A stretch of 64,000 nt of DNA, taken from assembly GCF_002160525.1 (NCBI RefSeq), contig NZ_NFKT01000019.1:31028-95027 (forward strand). Direction: 5' to 3'. Origin of the DNA: Lachnoclostridium sp. An169 (GTDB lineage: Bacteria > Bacillota > Clostridia > Lachnospirales > Lachnospiraceae). Below, in pieces: positions 28,320-37,600 of the stretch. The translations under genes were made by a program, and so were the position numbers. Each line of letters opens with the position of its first letter. Position 1 is the stretch's first letter. The notes under the pieces are model-generated. The model searched no databases, was not told the origin of the DNA, and was given only the letters and a program-made list of their open reading frames with translations.

Positions 28320-28346
28320 TTCTTCCTCCCTCATTTTTGACCCGTT

Positions 28347-28766
28347 CTACAGATTCGCTTTAATCTTCTCAATCATCTCCTGATATTCCTCATCCGAAAG
28401 GTATGTCTTTCCCGGATTCATCTCAAAGACGCCGCCCCACTCAAATCCGTCCTTATACTTGGGAACCAGGTGCATATGCAGGTGGCAGCCCGTATCACCG
28501 TAAGCGCCATAGTTCACCTTGTCCGGATGGAATGCCGCATGGATCGCATTCGCCGCTTTTGCCACATCCGCGAAAAACGCATTTCTCTCCTCGTCGCTGA
28601 TGTTCACAATCTCGCTGACATGATCCTTATACGCCACGATGCAGCGGCCCGGATGGCTCTGTTCCTTAAAAAGGATCAGCGAACTGACACTTAAATCACA
28701 GATATAGATTCCAAACTGCTCCAGAAGCTCTCCTCTCATACAATAACCGCAATTCTGATCTTTCAT
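28347..28766 (-). CDS. HIT family nucleotide hydrolase
   Basis: A 139-residue protein with the histidine-triad motif HLHMHLVPK near residue 104 and an N-terminal C-x2-C (NCGYC). HIT proteins hydrolyse or transfer nucleotidyl groups (e.g. adenosine phosphoramidates). The ATG at 28766 follows GGAGGTAAAGAA; the longer frame upstream runs through the 3' end of hydF and is rejected. Confidence 0.9.
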   Translation of the reverse strand: MKDQNCGYCMRGELLEQFGIYICDLSVSSLILFKEQSHPGRCIVAYKDHVSEIVNISDEERNAFFADVAKAANAIHAAFHPDKVNYGAYGDTGCHLHMHLVPKYKDGFEWGGVFEMNPGKTYLSDEEYQEMIEKIKANL

Positions 28767-28786
28767 TTCTTTACCTCCTTCATCTG

Positions 28787-30016
28787 TTACCCGAGCAGCT
28801 CCGCTATCTCGGGAAATACCTGTACACTTCTCTTTAAAATGCCTTTCACGTAAGCAATCAGAATCCCATAGTTCGTCATAGGCACTCCCTGATCCCGGGC
28901 GCAGCTTAAGCGGTACTTCATCTCCCGCTCGTTCAGCATGCATCCGCCGCAGTGTACGATCAGCTTATATTTTTCCAGATCATCCGGGAACTCCGTACCG
29001 GAAGTGGTCTCAATCCGGATCTCTTTCCCCGTATATTTCCGGATCCAGCGGGGAAGCTTGACCGTTCCGATATCATCGCACTGTCTGTGGTGGGTACATC
29101 CCTCACTGATCAGGATCGTATCGCCGTCCTCCAGTGTCTCCAGAGCTGTCACTCCCTCCACCGCCTGCCTGAGATTCCCCTTATACCTGGCAAACAGTAT
29201 GGAAAACGAGGTCAGCAGGATATCTTCCGGGGTGTCCCGCGCCACTTTGGCGAACGCCTGGCTGTCGGTAATGACCATCTTCGGCTTCTTTCCCAGATGT
29301 TCCAGTGTCTCTTTTAATTCCGTCTCCTTCACCACAATGGAAACTGCACCGGAATCCAGAATATCCCGGATCGTCTGCTGTTGGGGAAGAATCAGCCTCC
29401 CCTTCGGCGCCGCCTTGTCAATGGGTACCACAAGGACGATAAAATCAGACGGTGAAATCATATCTCCGACGATCCGTTTCTCCGTCTCCTCAGCCATGGC
29501 GATCTGCGCGATCTTCTCCTTCAGCTCATGGATCCCCTCCCCGGAGGAGGCGCTCACGGAAATAACCTTCTCTCCTTCCAGCCCGAGCGTCTGACAGACT
29601 TTGCCTTCCGCATCGCCTGAAGCAAGATCGCTTTTATTTACCGCAACCACATAGGGAATATTTTTCTTCCGAATTCTGTCGATCAGCGCCGCATCTTCCG
29701 GGGATGCCCCTTCTGTTCCGTCCACAACAAGTACGGCTGCATCCGTCTTATTCAATACCTGATAGCTCTTCTTTACGCGGAGGCTTCCCAGCTCTCCTTC
29801 ATCGTCAATCCCCGGTGTATCCATCATGACAACCGGTCCCAGTGGAAGAAGCTCCATGGACTTATATACAGGGTCTGTGGTCGTTCCCCTTACTTCCGAT
29901 ACAACGGCGAGATCCTGTCCCGTCACCGCGTTCATCACACTGGACTTTCCTGCATTGCGTCTGCCAAAAAAACCGATATGTACCCGCTCGGACATTGGTG
30001 TCTGATTCATGCTCAT
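28787..30016 (-). CDS. hydF: [FeFe]-hydrogenase maturation GTPase HydF
   Basis: A 409-residue scaffold GTPase on which the 2Fe subcluster of [FeFe]-hydrogenase is assembled before transfer to HydA. The GTPase domain shows GRRNAGKSSVMNA, GTTTDPV, DTPGIDD and NKSD. The C-terminal cluster-binding motif has Cys-x-His in EGCTHHRQ and HCGGC about 50 residues later. HydE, HydG and hydrogenase genes are not in the window. It lies just downstream of the tRNA-Sec gene with no terminator between them. Confidence 0.95.
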   Translation of the reverse strand: MSMNQTPMSERVHIGFFGRRNAGKSSVMNAVTGQDLAVVSEVRGTTTDPVYKSMELLPLGPVVMMDTPGIDDEGELGSLRVKKSYQVLNKTDAAVLVVDGTEGASPEDAALIDRIRKKNIPYVVAVNKSDLASGDAEGKVCQTLGLEGEKVISVSASSGEGIHELKEKIAQIAMAEETEKRIVGDMISPSDFIVLVVPIDKAAPKGRLILPQQQTIRDILDSGAVSIVVKETELKETLEHLGKKPKMVITDSQAFAKVARDTPEDILLTSFSILFARYKGNLRQAVEGVTALETLEDGDTILISEGCTHHRQCDDIGTVKLPRWIRKYTGKEIRIETTSGTEFPDDLEKYKLIVHCGGCMLNEREMKYRLSCARDQGVPMTNYGILIAYVKGILKRSVQVFPEIAELLG

Positions 30017-30102
30017 CGTATGTCGTCCTCCTTCCGGTCAGCTTACCCGCATGTCTCTTCTCTGTCATTGTGTTTCTCTCTGCAGTCTTCCTGCTTTTTC
30101 TC

Positions 30103-30200
30103 TGGCGGGGACATGTGGGAATCGAACCCACCCGGGACGCTTTCCGCGCCCCACACAGGTTTTGAAGACCCGGAAGCACACCAGTTGCTTTTCTGCCCCC
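30103..30200 (-). tRNA. selC: tRNA-Sec (anticodon TCA)
   Basis: A 98-nt tRNA with encoded CCA (30103-30105). Long acceptor stem from GGGGGCA at 30200, D-arm AAGCA/TGCTT, anticodon loop CTTCAAA between CGGGT and ACCTG, a long variable arm GGGGCGC/GCGTCCC, and T-arm GTGGG TTCGATT CCCAC. The length, the TCA anticodon and the large variable arm identify selenocysteine tRNA. It is charged by SerRS and converted by SelA. Confidence 0.95.
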
Positions 30201-30281
30201 ATATATGAACCCGGGCGCAGGGTGCACCGGACACCGACCTTTCGATGTTGCGTCCCGCGCTCCTGCGCCCTTATGTATTCT

Positions 30282-30310
30282 ATAGTACCAGACTGCCGGA
30301 TCGATTTCAA
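30282..30310 (-). promoter_or_regulatory. Promoter of selC
   Basis: Minus-strand -35 TTGAAA (30305-30310) and -10 TACTAT (30282-30287), 17-bp spacing, about 80 bp upstream of the tRNA 5' end and just after the DUF3343 stop. Confidence 0.65.
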
Positions 30311-30322
30311 GAAAAATCCCCG

Positions 30323-30559
30323 TTACACCAGGCACTCGTGCAGATCCTCTTCCTCGATTCCTCTCTCCTTCATCACGCCCAGCAGACGCTCCCTTTCACT
30401 GAGCGGCGCGCACCATGCCATCCCGCACCCGGCGGAAATCGAGCGGGGAACCGGGATCAGCCTTCCCGGAGCGCCATGCTCCTGACAGGCCTTCTCCATA
30501 GCCATGGCATCTGCCGTCGTGTGAAATGTGATGACCAGCTTCATTTCCTTTTTTCTCAT
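30323..30559 (-). CDS. DUF3343 protein (putative Se/S carrier)
   Basis: A 78-residue protein, KLVITFHTTADAMAMEKACQ to RSISAGCGMAWCA, the DUF3343 pattern with its conserved cysteine in SAGCG. The family occurs beside selenium genes and has been proposed to carry sulphur or selenium, without direct proof. The ATG at 30559 has GGAG at 8-nt distance; another at 30544 has a weaker site. Downstream of the TusA-like gene. Confidence 0.8.
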   Translation of the reverse strand: MRKKEMKLVITFHTTADAMAMEKACQEHGAPGRLIPVPRSISAGCGMAWCAPLSERERLLGVMKERGIEEEDLHECLV

Positions 30560-30615
30560 ACCCACCGCTCCGTTCAAATGTTCTGTCTGCCTGCTCCTCT
30601 TTCTGTTCGCTCTGT

Positions 30616-30819
30616 CTATTCGATGACCACGGCAAAACCGTCCTCGATCTCCGTCACGGAAGTTTTCCTTCCATGGTCTTTCGCGAATTTCTCCACGTTC
30701 ATCTTCTGGTGGGGCTCCGTCACCAGTACTCTCACCGGGTCATTTCCGCTCTTTAATGCCTCCGCCGTGAGCATCAGAGGCTCCGGACAGGACAGCCCTC
30801 TTGCATCTACTTCTCTCAT
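30616..30819 (-). CDS. TusA/SirA-like sulfurtransferase
   Basis: A 67-residue protein with VDARGLSCPEPLMLTAEAL, the CPxP motif of the TusA fold, where the cysteine carries persulphide or perselenide. Its place in the selenium cluster, next to yedE, suggests delivery of selenium, with the lyase encoded upstream as donor; this is inference. Confidence 0.88.
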   Translation of the reverse strand: MREVDARGLSCPEPLMLTAEALKSGNDPVRVLVTEPHQKMNVEKFAKDHGRKTSVTEIEDGFAVVIE

Positions 30820-30879
30820 ATCTGAATCCCTTCCCTTTCTCCGCCTTTTTCTTTCTGTTTTTGCCGAAACGCCGGCATT

Positions 30880-31983
30880 TTATTTGCCCTCGCTCCGCTT
30901 ATTCCCGAACGCAATGATAAAGCATGCGATAATGCAGATGATAACCGCCACTTTTCCGTTCAGCGGCACTGTTCCTGCAACCACTTCCTGTGTCTCCGCG
31001 TTCAGAGCGGTTCCGCTTGCCGCCAGTCCGAAATTGTGCGCCAGCGCTGCACCGACGAACATGCCCAGTACCGTCACCGCCGAATCGGACGAGCCCTGAC
31101 CGGCAAGGATCAGCTGTCTTAAGGGGCATCCTCCCGCGAGAACTGCGGCAAATCCAACCGCGTACATTCCCAGGATGTTCCACAGATGCTCGGAGTGTGC
31201 AATCACTCCCGGCGTGTCAAATCCAAAGACAAAGCGCCCGGTGGCAATGTTAAAGATCAACATGACCGCAAAGAATCCTCCGATGCTCGTCAGCAGATCG
31301 AAGTTTCTCATCAGGATCACATCGCGGATACTTCCGGCGAAGCACATTCTCGACTTCTGGGCGAAAGCTCCGAAGATCAGGCCGCCCGCCAGAGACAGCA
31401 GAACCGGCGCGTGCATGCTCCCCGGACCGCTCTCACTGGCATTCAAAAGATTCGTGGCAAGGGCGAGCACCAGGATGCCGAGCATCAGCACCGGGAGCAC
31501 GCCGCCGCTCATCCGGTTCGTCACATGGGCTCTCCCCAGGCTGAACCCTTTCTTCAGTGCGAACACCCCCGTCGCAACGCCCAGGATAAATCCGATCAGA
31601 GCCACCCAGGCGTTCAGATCTCCCGCAGACATACGGATGACCATGCGGAGCGGACAGCCCAGGAATACAAGGGAGCCGATCACCAGGACCATTCCCAGGA
31701 CGAAGCGCGCCATGGGAGATGATCCCGCTGTGGAACGGTATTCTTTCGTGGCTGCCGAGATGATAAACGCTCCCAGTACAAGTCCGATGATCTCCGGTCT
31801 TGCATACTGCACCGTGGCAGTGGAGTGCATTCCCAGCGCTCCCGCCGTGTCTCGGATAAAGCAGGCGATACAGAACGCCATGTTGGCAGGATTGCCGAAA
31901 TACGCAAGGCACGCCGCCACAAGCCCGCACACAACGCCTGCGAGAGCAAGTTTCTTTTTTGAGTCTGATAAATTCATTTTCAT
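30880..31983 (-). CDS. yedE: YedE family putative selenium transporter
   Basis: A 367-residue multi-pass membrane protein of the YeeE/YedE family. Two internal repeats each contain a GCPLR motif (FLGCPLRMVIR and AGGCPLRQLIL), and SRMCFAGSIRD lies between; these cysteines form the thiol path in relatives. The selenium-associated subfamily accompanies SelD/YedF genes. Its ATG overlaps the upstream stop (ATGA at 31980-31983), so translation is coupled to the lyase gene. Confidence 0.9.
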   Translation of the reverse strand: MKMNLSDSKKKLALAGVVCGLVAACLAYFGNPANMAFCIACFIRDTAGALGMHSTATVQYARPEIIGLVLGAFIISAATKEYRSTAGSSPMARFVLGMVLVIGSLVFLGCPLRMVIRMSAGDLNAWVALIGFILGVATGVFALKKGFSLGRAHVTNRMSGGVLPVLMLGILVLALATNLLNASESGPGSMHAPVLLSLAGGLIFGAFAQKSRMCFAGSIRDVILMRNFDLLTSIGGFFAVMLIFNIATGRFVFGFDTPGVIAHSEHLWNILGMYAVGFAAVLAGGCPLRQLILAGQGSSDSAVTVLGMFVGAALAHNFGLAASGTALNAETQEVVAGTVPLNGKVAVIICIIACFIIAFGNKRSEGK

Positions 31984-33122
31984 TCCCCCTGTTCTGCAAG
32001 TTCCTTCACCGCATTCACTGCGAATGCGACTTCTTCTTCCGTATTATAGTGGGAAAAACTGAATCTTACCGCCCCCTGCTCCACAGTCCCCAGCGCCCTG
32101 TGCATCAGCGGTGCGCAGTGCGCTCCGGGCCGGGTGACGATACCGTATGTCATATTCAGCTCATCGCTGACTTCCGAGGAATCATATTCTCCGATATTCA
32201 GGGACACGATGGGACACCGCTTCCGGACAGTGAAATCTCCGTAGACCTTTACTTCGGGAATCCGGACTACACCCTCGTAAAACTGCCGCATCAGCGCCAG
32301 TTCCCGCTCCCGCAGCGCGTCGATCCCCTTCTCTTCGATCCATGCCACCGCTGCCGCAAGCCCGGCGATCCCGTGACCGTTCAGCGTCCCTGCCTCAAGG
32401 GCAGTGGGCATCTGTGCCGGATGGTGCCGGTTGTAGGTATCCACGCCGCTGCCTCCGCTTAAGAGCGGACGGATGTGAAGCCCCGGTTTTACATACATGC
32501 CCCCGGTTCCCTGGGGTCCCATCAGGCTCTTATGTCCGGTAAAACAGAGCACGCTGATCCCCGTCTTCTGTACATCGATGGGATATACCCCTGCGCTCTG
32601 GGACGCGTCCACCACCAGAAGGATTCCATTCTTCCGGGCAATCTTCCCGACTGCTTCTATATCAATCATATTACCGGTCAGATTGGAAGCATGGGTACAC
32701 ACGATGGCTCTCGTGTTCTCCCGGACGGCATTCTCCATCTCCGCCGGGGAAATGTTTCCCTTTTCGTCACAGCCCAGAATAGTAAGTTCCACGCCATTCT
32801 CCTCACATTCATAGAGGGGACGGAGCACGGAATTGTGTTCCATTACTGTGGTGATCACATGATCGCCGGGACAGAACAGCCCTTTCAGGGCGATATTCAG
32901 GCTTTCTGTGGAGTTCGCCGTAAATGCAATGCACGACGCCTGCTCTGCATGGAAAAACCGTGCCAGCTCTTCTCTCGCCGCATAGATTCCACGTGCGGCG
33001 TGAAGGGCCGCCTCCGAAGTCCCCCGCCCGGCATTTCCAAAGGTATCAAGAGCCTCCAGTACCGCCCGCTTTACCACGTCAGGCTTACATATTGTAGTCG
33101 CAGCATTATCCATATAGATCAT
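31980..33122 (-). CDS. Cysteine desulfurase / selenocysteine lyase family protein
   Basis: A 380-residue class V aminotransferase. YMDNAATT opens the protein, the PLP lysine is in FTGHKSLMGPQG near residue 195, and the reactive cysteine is in RPGAHCAPLMH. It matches the family often found next to selD (TIGR01977). It should release S or Se from cysteine or selenocysteine onto its cysteine; the context favours supply of selenium to SelD. Separated from the LysR gene by 99 bp containing a palindrome and promoter-like TATACT. Confidence 0.9.
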   Translation of the reverse strand: MIYMDNAATTICKPDVVKRAVLEALDTFGNAGRGTSEAALHAARGIYAAREELARFFHAEQASCIAFTANSTESLNIALKGLFCPGDHVITTVMEHNSVLRPLYECEENGVELTILGCDEKGNISPAEMENAVRENTRAIVCTHASNLTGNMIDIEAVGKIARKNGILLVVDASQSAGVYPIDVQKTGISVLCFTGHKSLMGPQGTGGMYVKPGLHIRPLLSGGSGVDTYNRHHPAQMPTALEAGTLNGHGIAGLAAAVAWIEEKGIDALRERELALMRQFYEGVVRIPEVKVYGDFTVRKRCPIVSLNIGEYDSSEVSDELNMTYGIVTRPGAHCAPLMHRALGTVEQGAVRFSFSHYNTEEEVAFAVNAVKELAEQGE

Positions 33123-33206
33123 AACAAACGTTCTTCCTTCCCACTAACCTAAGTATAGGCTTTCTCTCCCGGTCCGTCTAATTGAAAACCGCCATATCCA
33201 TCTCAT

Positions 33207-33229
33207 ACTTATAGATAGTTTCTATAAGT
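33207..33229. promoter_or_regulatory. Palindrome between lysR and lyase gene
   Basis: Perfect 8-bp arms ACTTATAG and CTATAAGT with a 7-bp spacer, including an inner ATAG-AAA-CTAT with the T-N11-A form typical of LysR operators. It overlaps the lysR stop codon and lies upstream of the lyase-yedE-tusA unit, so it is a candidate target of the encoded LysR protein. Confidence 0.5.
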
Positions 33230-34145
33230 CCTTCAGCTTCTTTTCTGCTGCGGGATACAGTTCTTTTACTGTGCGGATAAATTTTTCCGCCGCCGGCGGC
33301 AGGGGGATATCCCTGTCATACACAATATTGATGTTGCGCCTGCCCCCGCCTTCTTCCAGAGGAAATGCCAGAAGCCGGCCGGAGCGGATCTCCTCCTCCG
33401 CCGCAAGCCGGGACAGGATGGAGATCCCCATGCCGTTTTCCACCGAACGCTTGATGGTTTCCTGATTCTCCATACTTGCGGCAACATTCAGTTCCTCCAT
33501 GGAGATTCCGCTTTCTTTTAATATTCTCCCGGCTTCTTTCCTCGTTCCCGATCCTTCCTCCCGGAGAATCACCGGCTCCTTCCGGATCCATTCTGTCAGA
33601 CTTTTCCCCTGTCTTTTGCGGAAAACATCTGACACCGGAGCAATCACCACCAGTTCGTCCTGATAAAACGGCAGATAGACGCAGTTCCCTTTTTCCAGAA
33701 CCGTTCCCGTAAAACCGATATCCGCCCGGCGGGAAAGGATCTTCCCTACCACTCCCGCGCTGTCTGTCTCCAGTACTTTCATCTGCGCTCCCGGATATTC
33801 CTGCCTGAACCGGGTCATAATCCGGGGGAGAAGATACTGGGAGGGGACGGTGGACGCCGCGATGCAAAGCGGCTTCTGCTGCGCCCTCGGCTTTTTGCCG
33901 AACCGTTCCCTGATCTTTCCCTCCAGAGCCAGCATCTGTTCCGCATAGACATAGAGCTCCTCCCCCTCCGCCGTCAGGGAGACCTCCTTTGTTGTCCGCT
34001 TCAGCAGACAGATCCCCAGTTCCTTCTCCAGAGCGGCAATATGGGCGCTCACTGTGGGCTGTGTAAGATAGAGCTCTCTGGCAGCCCCGGAAAAGCTCCC
34101 CTCCCGGGCAACCCACACAAATGCCTCAAGCTGTTTCAGATTCAT
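33222..34145 (-). CDS. LysR family regulator of selenium genes
   Basis: A 307-residue LysR-type regulator. The N-terminal winged helix-turn-helix reads MNLKQLEAFVWVAREGSFSG with ELYLTQPTVSAHIAALEKEL (in parts); the effector domain from about residue 90 has the usual two-lobe pattern. Its ATG overlaps the selB stop. A LysR subfamily is known to accompany selenium metabolism genes, and this protein matches by context; the inducer is unknown. Confidence 0.88.
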   Translation of the reverse strand: MNLKQLEAFVWVAREGSFSGAARELYLTQPTVSAHIAALEKELGICLLKRTTKEVSLTAEGEELYVYAEQMLALEGKIRERFGKKPRAQQKPLCIAASTVPSQYLLPRIMTRFRQEYPGAQMKVLETDSAGVVGKILSRRADIGFTGTVLEKGNCVYLPFYQDELVVIAPVSDVFRKRQGKSLTEWIRKEPVILREEGSGTRKEAGRILKESGISMEELNVAASMENQETIKRSVENGMGISILSRLAAEEEIRSGRLLAFPLEEGGGRRNINIVYDRDIPLPPAAEKFIRTVKELYPAAEKKLKDL

Positions 34146-36073
34146 TGATTTTTCACCCTCTCACTCTCTCCCCCGTCTTTTCTCGTAAGCCCCGTCCGGT
34201 CTGTATATTCCAGAATCCGGCGGGCGTTCTTCCTGCCTGTCCCGAGCATGTCCCTCACCCCGGAGATAGTGATCCTTCCTTCTGTATCAAGCACATGATT
34301 CAACTTTTGCAGTATATCCTGCATAATTTCCGGTGTAGTCCAGACATCCTCCACGACTTCCACGATCTTCCCCTGTTCTTTCAGAAGGGTGCAGATTTCC
34401 GTAACCTTTTCTTCCGGCACGCCGCCGAAATCAACCGCCGTCTTTTCGGCGAATGCATATCCTGCCCTCTCCGCCCCGGTGCATATTGCCCGGCGCACCC
34501 TCTCATAATTTTCGTCCTCCAAAGGAGTCCATCCCGGTATACCGAGCAGACTGCCTTTTCTTTCCAGAATACCGGACTCTGTCAGCGATCCGATCCAGGC
34601 AAGGGCAGGGGCACGGTCCGCTTTCCCGAAACCGTCGCTTAAGAGCAGAAAGGAGAGCAGCATGGCAGACGGCATTCCCTGCCGGTAAGGGTGCTCTTCC
34701 ATATAATTCTGCACCGCCTGCAGCGCACACTCCTGCATCTGCGCTCTTTTCTCCCGGCTCCAGATCCATGTCCCATCCCCTGCGTAAATCAGCTCCGCCT
34801 CTCCCCGCTTCTCAAGCTGCCCGCCAAGCTCCAGCGCTCTCGGCTCCGTCACCCCCAGCTTTCCCGCCAGGTCGCGGATGGATATCAGAGTTTCTCTTTC
34901 ATTTTCCAGACAGAAGGCCGCACGCTCCACCGGAGAAGCATTTTCTGTTTTCCCGAGTCTTTCCAGAAGTCCCGGGGAGAACCTTTTTTCTTTCCGCACA
35001 TCTGTCTCCAGAATCACGCCGCCGCCGATGGTCTCCACCGGGGAATAGAACCGGACCACAAACCGGTCCCCCGGACACAGCACGGCGTCCGACTCCATAA
35101 CAAGCCGCACATAGCCGCTCTCTCCCGGTCCCAGTTTCTCCGCATCAAGGAGCACTGCCCGGCAGAGCAGTTCCGAAGTCTGACTGTAGAAATGGAGACG
35201 GGTCTGATTTTTCACCGTTCTTCCGGACCGTTTCAGAACCCTCAGACGGGCATGGCATGTTCTCCACACTTTCAGGCTGCCGGGCAGGGCGAGTACAGAT
35301 CCTCTGCGGACGGCTTCCCGGTCCGTCCCTGCCAGGTTCAGGGCAGTCCGCTGCCCCTGTATGCACGTTTCCACTTCTTCGCCGTACACCTGGATTCCCC
35401 GTACCCGGCAACAGATGCCGGAAGGATAAACAGCAAGGCTGTCGTCTTTGCGGATTCTTCCGCCGAGCATGGTTCCCGTCACCACCGTGCCGAAACCGGA
35501 CATGGTAAAAGCCCGGTCCACAGGGAGACGGAGCAAGCCCGGTTCTGTTTCCGATTCTTCCACTTTCCACATTTCTTCCGCGATGCAGGATCTCAGTACA
35601 TCGATCCCCGCCCCGGTTTTTGCCGAAACCCGGACAAAGGGGACATCTTCCGGCAGAAGATCCGCAAGTTCTTCCCGGATCTGTTCCTCCACCATGTCCG
35701 TCCACTCTTCGTCTGTCAGATCACACTTGTTCAGCACTACAATGAAGTGCTCCACGCCGAGCAGTCTCAGGATCGCAAGATGCTCTTCCGTCTGGGGCAT
35801 GACTCCCTCGTCAGCGGCAATCACAAGAAGCACAAGATCCATGCCGCCCACGCCTGCAGCCATGTTGCGGATAAATTTTTCGTGACCGGGCACGTCGATG
35901 ACGCCGGCTTTTCTTCCGTCCGGCAGTTCCATCCAGGTAAAGCCCAGATCAATGGTAATACCCCGGCGCTTCTCCTCTGCAAGCCGGTCCGTATCCCGCC
36001 CGGTAAGGGCTTTGATCAGCGCGGTTTTTCCATGGTCAATATGGCCTGCAGTGCCAAGAATAATCGGTCTCAT
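34142..36073 (-). CDS. selB: Selenocysteine-specific elongation factor SelB
   Basis: A 643-residue GTPase that brings Sec-tRNA to UGA codons marked by a SECIS hairpin. The GTPase motifs are GTAGHIDHGKTALIKAL, RGITIDLGF, DVPGHEKFI and NKCDL; beta-barrel domains follow, and the C-terminal third (from about residue 380) contains the winged-helix repeats that bind SECIS RNA. Its start overlaps the selA stop (ATGA), and its own stop overlaps lysR. Confidence 0.96.
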   Translation of the reverse strand: MRPIILGTAGHIDHGKTALIKALTGRDTDRLAEEKRRGITIDLGFTWMELPDGRKAGVIDVPGHEKFIRNMAAGVGGMDLVLLVIAADEGVMPQTEEHLAILRLLGVEHFIVVLNKCDLTDEEWTDMVEEQIREELADLLPEDVPFVRVSAKTGAGIDVLRSCIAEEMWKVEESETEPGLLRLPVDRAFTMSGFGTVVTGTMLGGRIRKDDSLAVYPSGICCRVRGIQVYGEEVETCIQGQRTALNLAGTDREAVRRGSVLALPGSLKVWRTCHARLRVLKRSGRTVKNQTRLHFYSQTSELLCRAVLLDAEKLGPGESGYVRLVMESDAVLCPGDRFVVRFYSPVETIGGGVILETDVRKEKRFSPGLLERLGKTENASPVERAAFCLENERETLISIRDLAGKLGVTEPRALELGGQLEKRGEAELIYAGDGTWIWSREKRAQMQECALQAVQNYMEEHPYRQGMPSAMLLSFLLLSDGFGKADRAPALAWIGSLTESGILERKGSLLGIPGWTPLEDENYERVRRAICTGAERAGYAFAEKTAVDFGGVPEEKVTEICTLLKEQGKIVEVVEDVWTTPEIMQDILQKLNHVLDTEGRITISGVRDMLGTGRKNARRILEYTDRTGLTRKDGGESERVKNQ

Positions 36074-37554
36074 CCGGCATCGCCTCCCTGAACATTCAGA
36101 ATATCACTGTTCCGGAACACTTCCGCCAGATACTCTGCGCCGCTTTTCTCGAACGTGCGCATGTCCAGCAGCACCTGACCGCCGGAGATTCTGCCGACCA
36201 CCGGTGTATCCAGATGCCGGAGCCTGCGCTCCAGTTCCGGGGCGGAGATCTCTTTCGGCAGGATTGCCACGGCATAGCTTTGGATCTCTTCCTCCGGAAG
36301 GGAACCGCCTCCCGCAGCCGAGACACAGGGCGTCACGGTAATGTCCGCCGCAGACGCCCCGACCGCATTCTGAAGCATTTCTGCCGCTTTCTGTGCTTCC
36401 CCGCGGACAGACTCAGCCGGGCGGGTAAGCATCCGCAGGACAGGAATATTCCGCACCGCCTGTTCCGGATGCAGATATTCCAGCATTACCGCCTCCAGCG
36501 CCGCAGCCGTAAATTTATCGATACGCAGCGCTCTGGCAAGGGGATGCCGGCGCATCCGCTCAATATATTCCTTTTTTCCGGCAATCACACCCGCCTGAGG
36601 GCCTCCCAGAAGCTTGTCCCCGCTGAAGCAGACCACATCCGCCCCCTGCCGGATCAGCTCCTGTACTGTCGGCTCCCTTTTCAGACCGTATTTTTCCAGA
36701 TTGACGAGCACACCGCTTCCCAGATCGGCGATCAGGGGAATCCCTTTCTCCCTGCACAGGGCTGACAATTCCGCCGTCCCCACCGACTCTGTAAAGCCGA
36801 CGATCCGGTAATTGCTCGTGTGAACCTTCATGACCGCTCCCGTATCTTCGCACAGCGCCCGCTCGTAATCTGCAAGCCTTGTGCGGTTGGTGGTCCCCAC
36901 TTCCCGAAGAACTGCGCCGCTCTGTTCCATCACGTCCGGAATGCGGAACTGTCCCCCGATCTCTACCAGTTCTCCCCGGGATACCGGCACTTCCTTTCCC
37001 CGCGCCAGGGCGGTCAGGGCAAGCAGAACCGCGGCGGCATTGTTGTTCACCGCCATGGCAGCCCGGGCTCCGGTGATCCTGCACAGCACGCGCTCAAAAT
37101 GGGAGCTTCTCTCCCCGCGTTTTCCCGTTTCCAGATCATATTCCAGACTGGTATATCCGCCTGCGGCGCGCAATCCCGCCGCCAGCACATGTTCCCCCAG
37201 AGGCGCCCTGCCCAGACCGGTGTGCAGGATCACGCCGGTACCGTTCAGTACCTGCCGTATCTCCGGGCGGAACTCTTTTTCAAGCAGCCGGGCAGCGCAG
37301 TCAAAGATCCGGCGCTGTTGATCGCCGCATAGGGCGTGTTTTCCGGCAGCCTCCATAACATTCTCCGGAACGTTTCCCGGGGCGCTTTCGTTCTGCAGGA
37401 TTGCCCCCACACGCTCCCTCTCCTGCTGCAGAGCGCTTCTCACCGCCCCGCGCACTGCAGAATAGCCGTACTCCTGTATCAGCTCTTCCGCTTCCTTTTC
37501 TCCGAGAAGCACATCCACTTTCGGGATCTTCCTGTAAAAACTGTTTTTATCCAA
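36070..37554 (-). CDS. selA: Selenocysteine synthase SelA
   Basis: L-seryl-tRNA(Sec) selenium transferase, 494 residues, PLP-dependent. It uses selenophosphate to convert Ser-tRNA(Sec) to Sec-tRNA(Sec). IPKVDVLL opens the protein; NNNAAAVLLAL, LPLIADLGSG-like IPLIADLGSGVL and the PLP lysine in CFSGDKLLGGPQAG are present. The start is taken as TTG at 37554, after GGAGAAGGAGAG; the longer frame from 37638 would translate through a terminator-like hairpin and is not conserved. A 93-bp gap with two hairpins separates it from selD. Confidence 0.93.
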   Translation of the reverse strand: MDKNSFYRKIPKVDVLLGEKEAEELIQEYGYSAVRGAVRSALQQERERVGAILQNESAPGNVPENVMEAAGKHALCGDQQRRIFDCAARLLEKEFRPEIRQVLNGTGVILHTGLGRAPLGEHVLAAGLRAAGGYTSLEYDLETGKRGERSSHFERVLCRITGARAAMAVNNNAAAVLLALTALARGKEVPVSRGELVEIGGQFRIPDVMEQSGAVLREVGTTNRTRLADYERALCEDTGAVMKVHTSNYRIVGFTESVGTAELSALCREKGIPLIADLGSGVLVNLEKYGLKREPTVQELIRQGADVVCFSGDKLLGGPQAGVIAGKKEYIERMRRHPLARALRIDKFTAAALEAVMLEYLHPEQAVRNIPVLRMLTRPAESVRGEAQKAAEMLQNAVGASAADITVTPCVSAAGGGSLPEEEIQSYAVAILPKEISAPELERRLRHLDTPVVGRISGGQVLLDMRTFEKSGAEYLAEVFRNSDILNVQGGDAG

Positions 37555-37600
37555 TCCGCTGTCTCTCCTTCTCCGCCTGCAAGTGCAGGCTTTTTGACAG

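Noticed and set aside
29862..30335. Open frames across the tRNA-Sec region on both strands
   Set aside because: They overlap a clear tRNA and hydF, have no family resemblance and no ribosome site.
34142..36073. Frameshift or damage in the selB region because of overlapping long frames on all strands
   Set aside because: The SelB frame is complete with all GTPase motifs; high G+C content simply leaves many open mirror frames.
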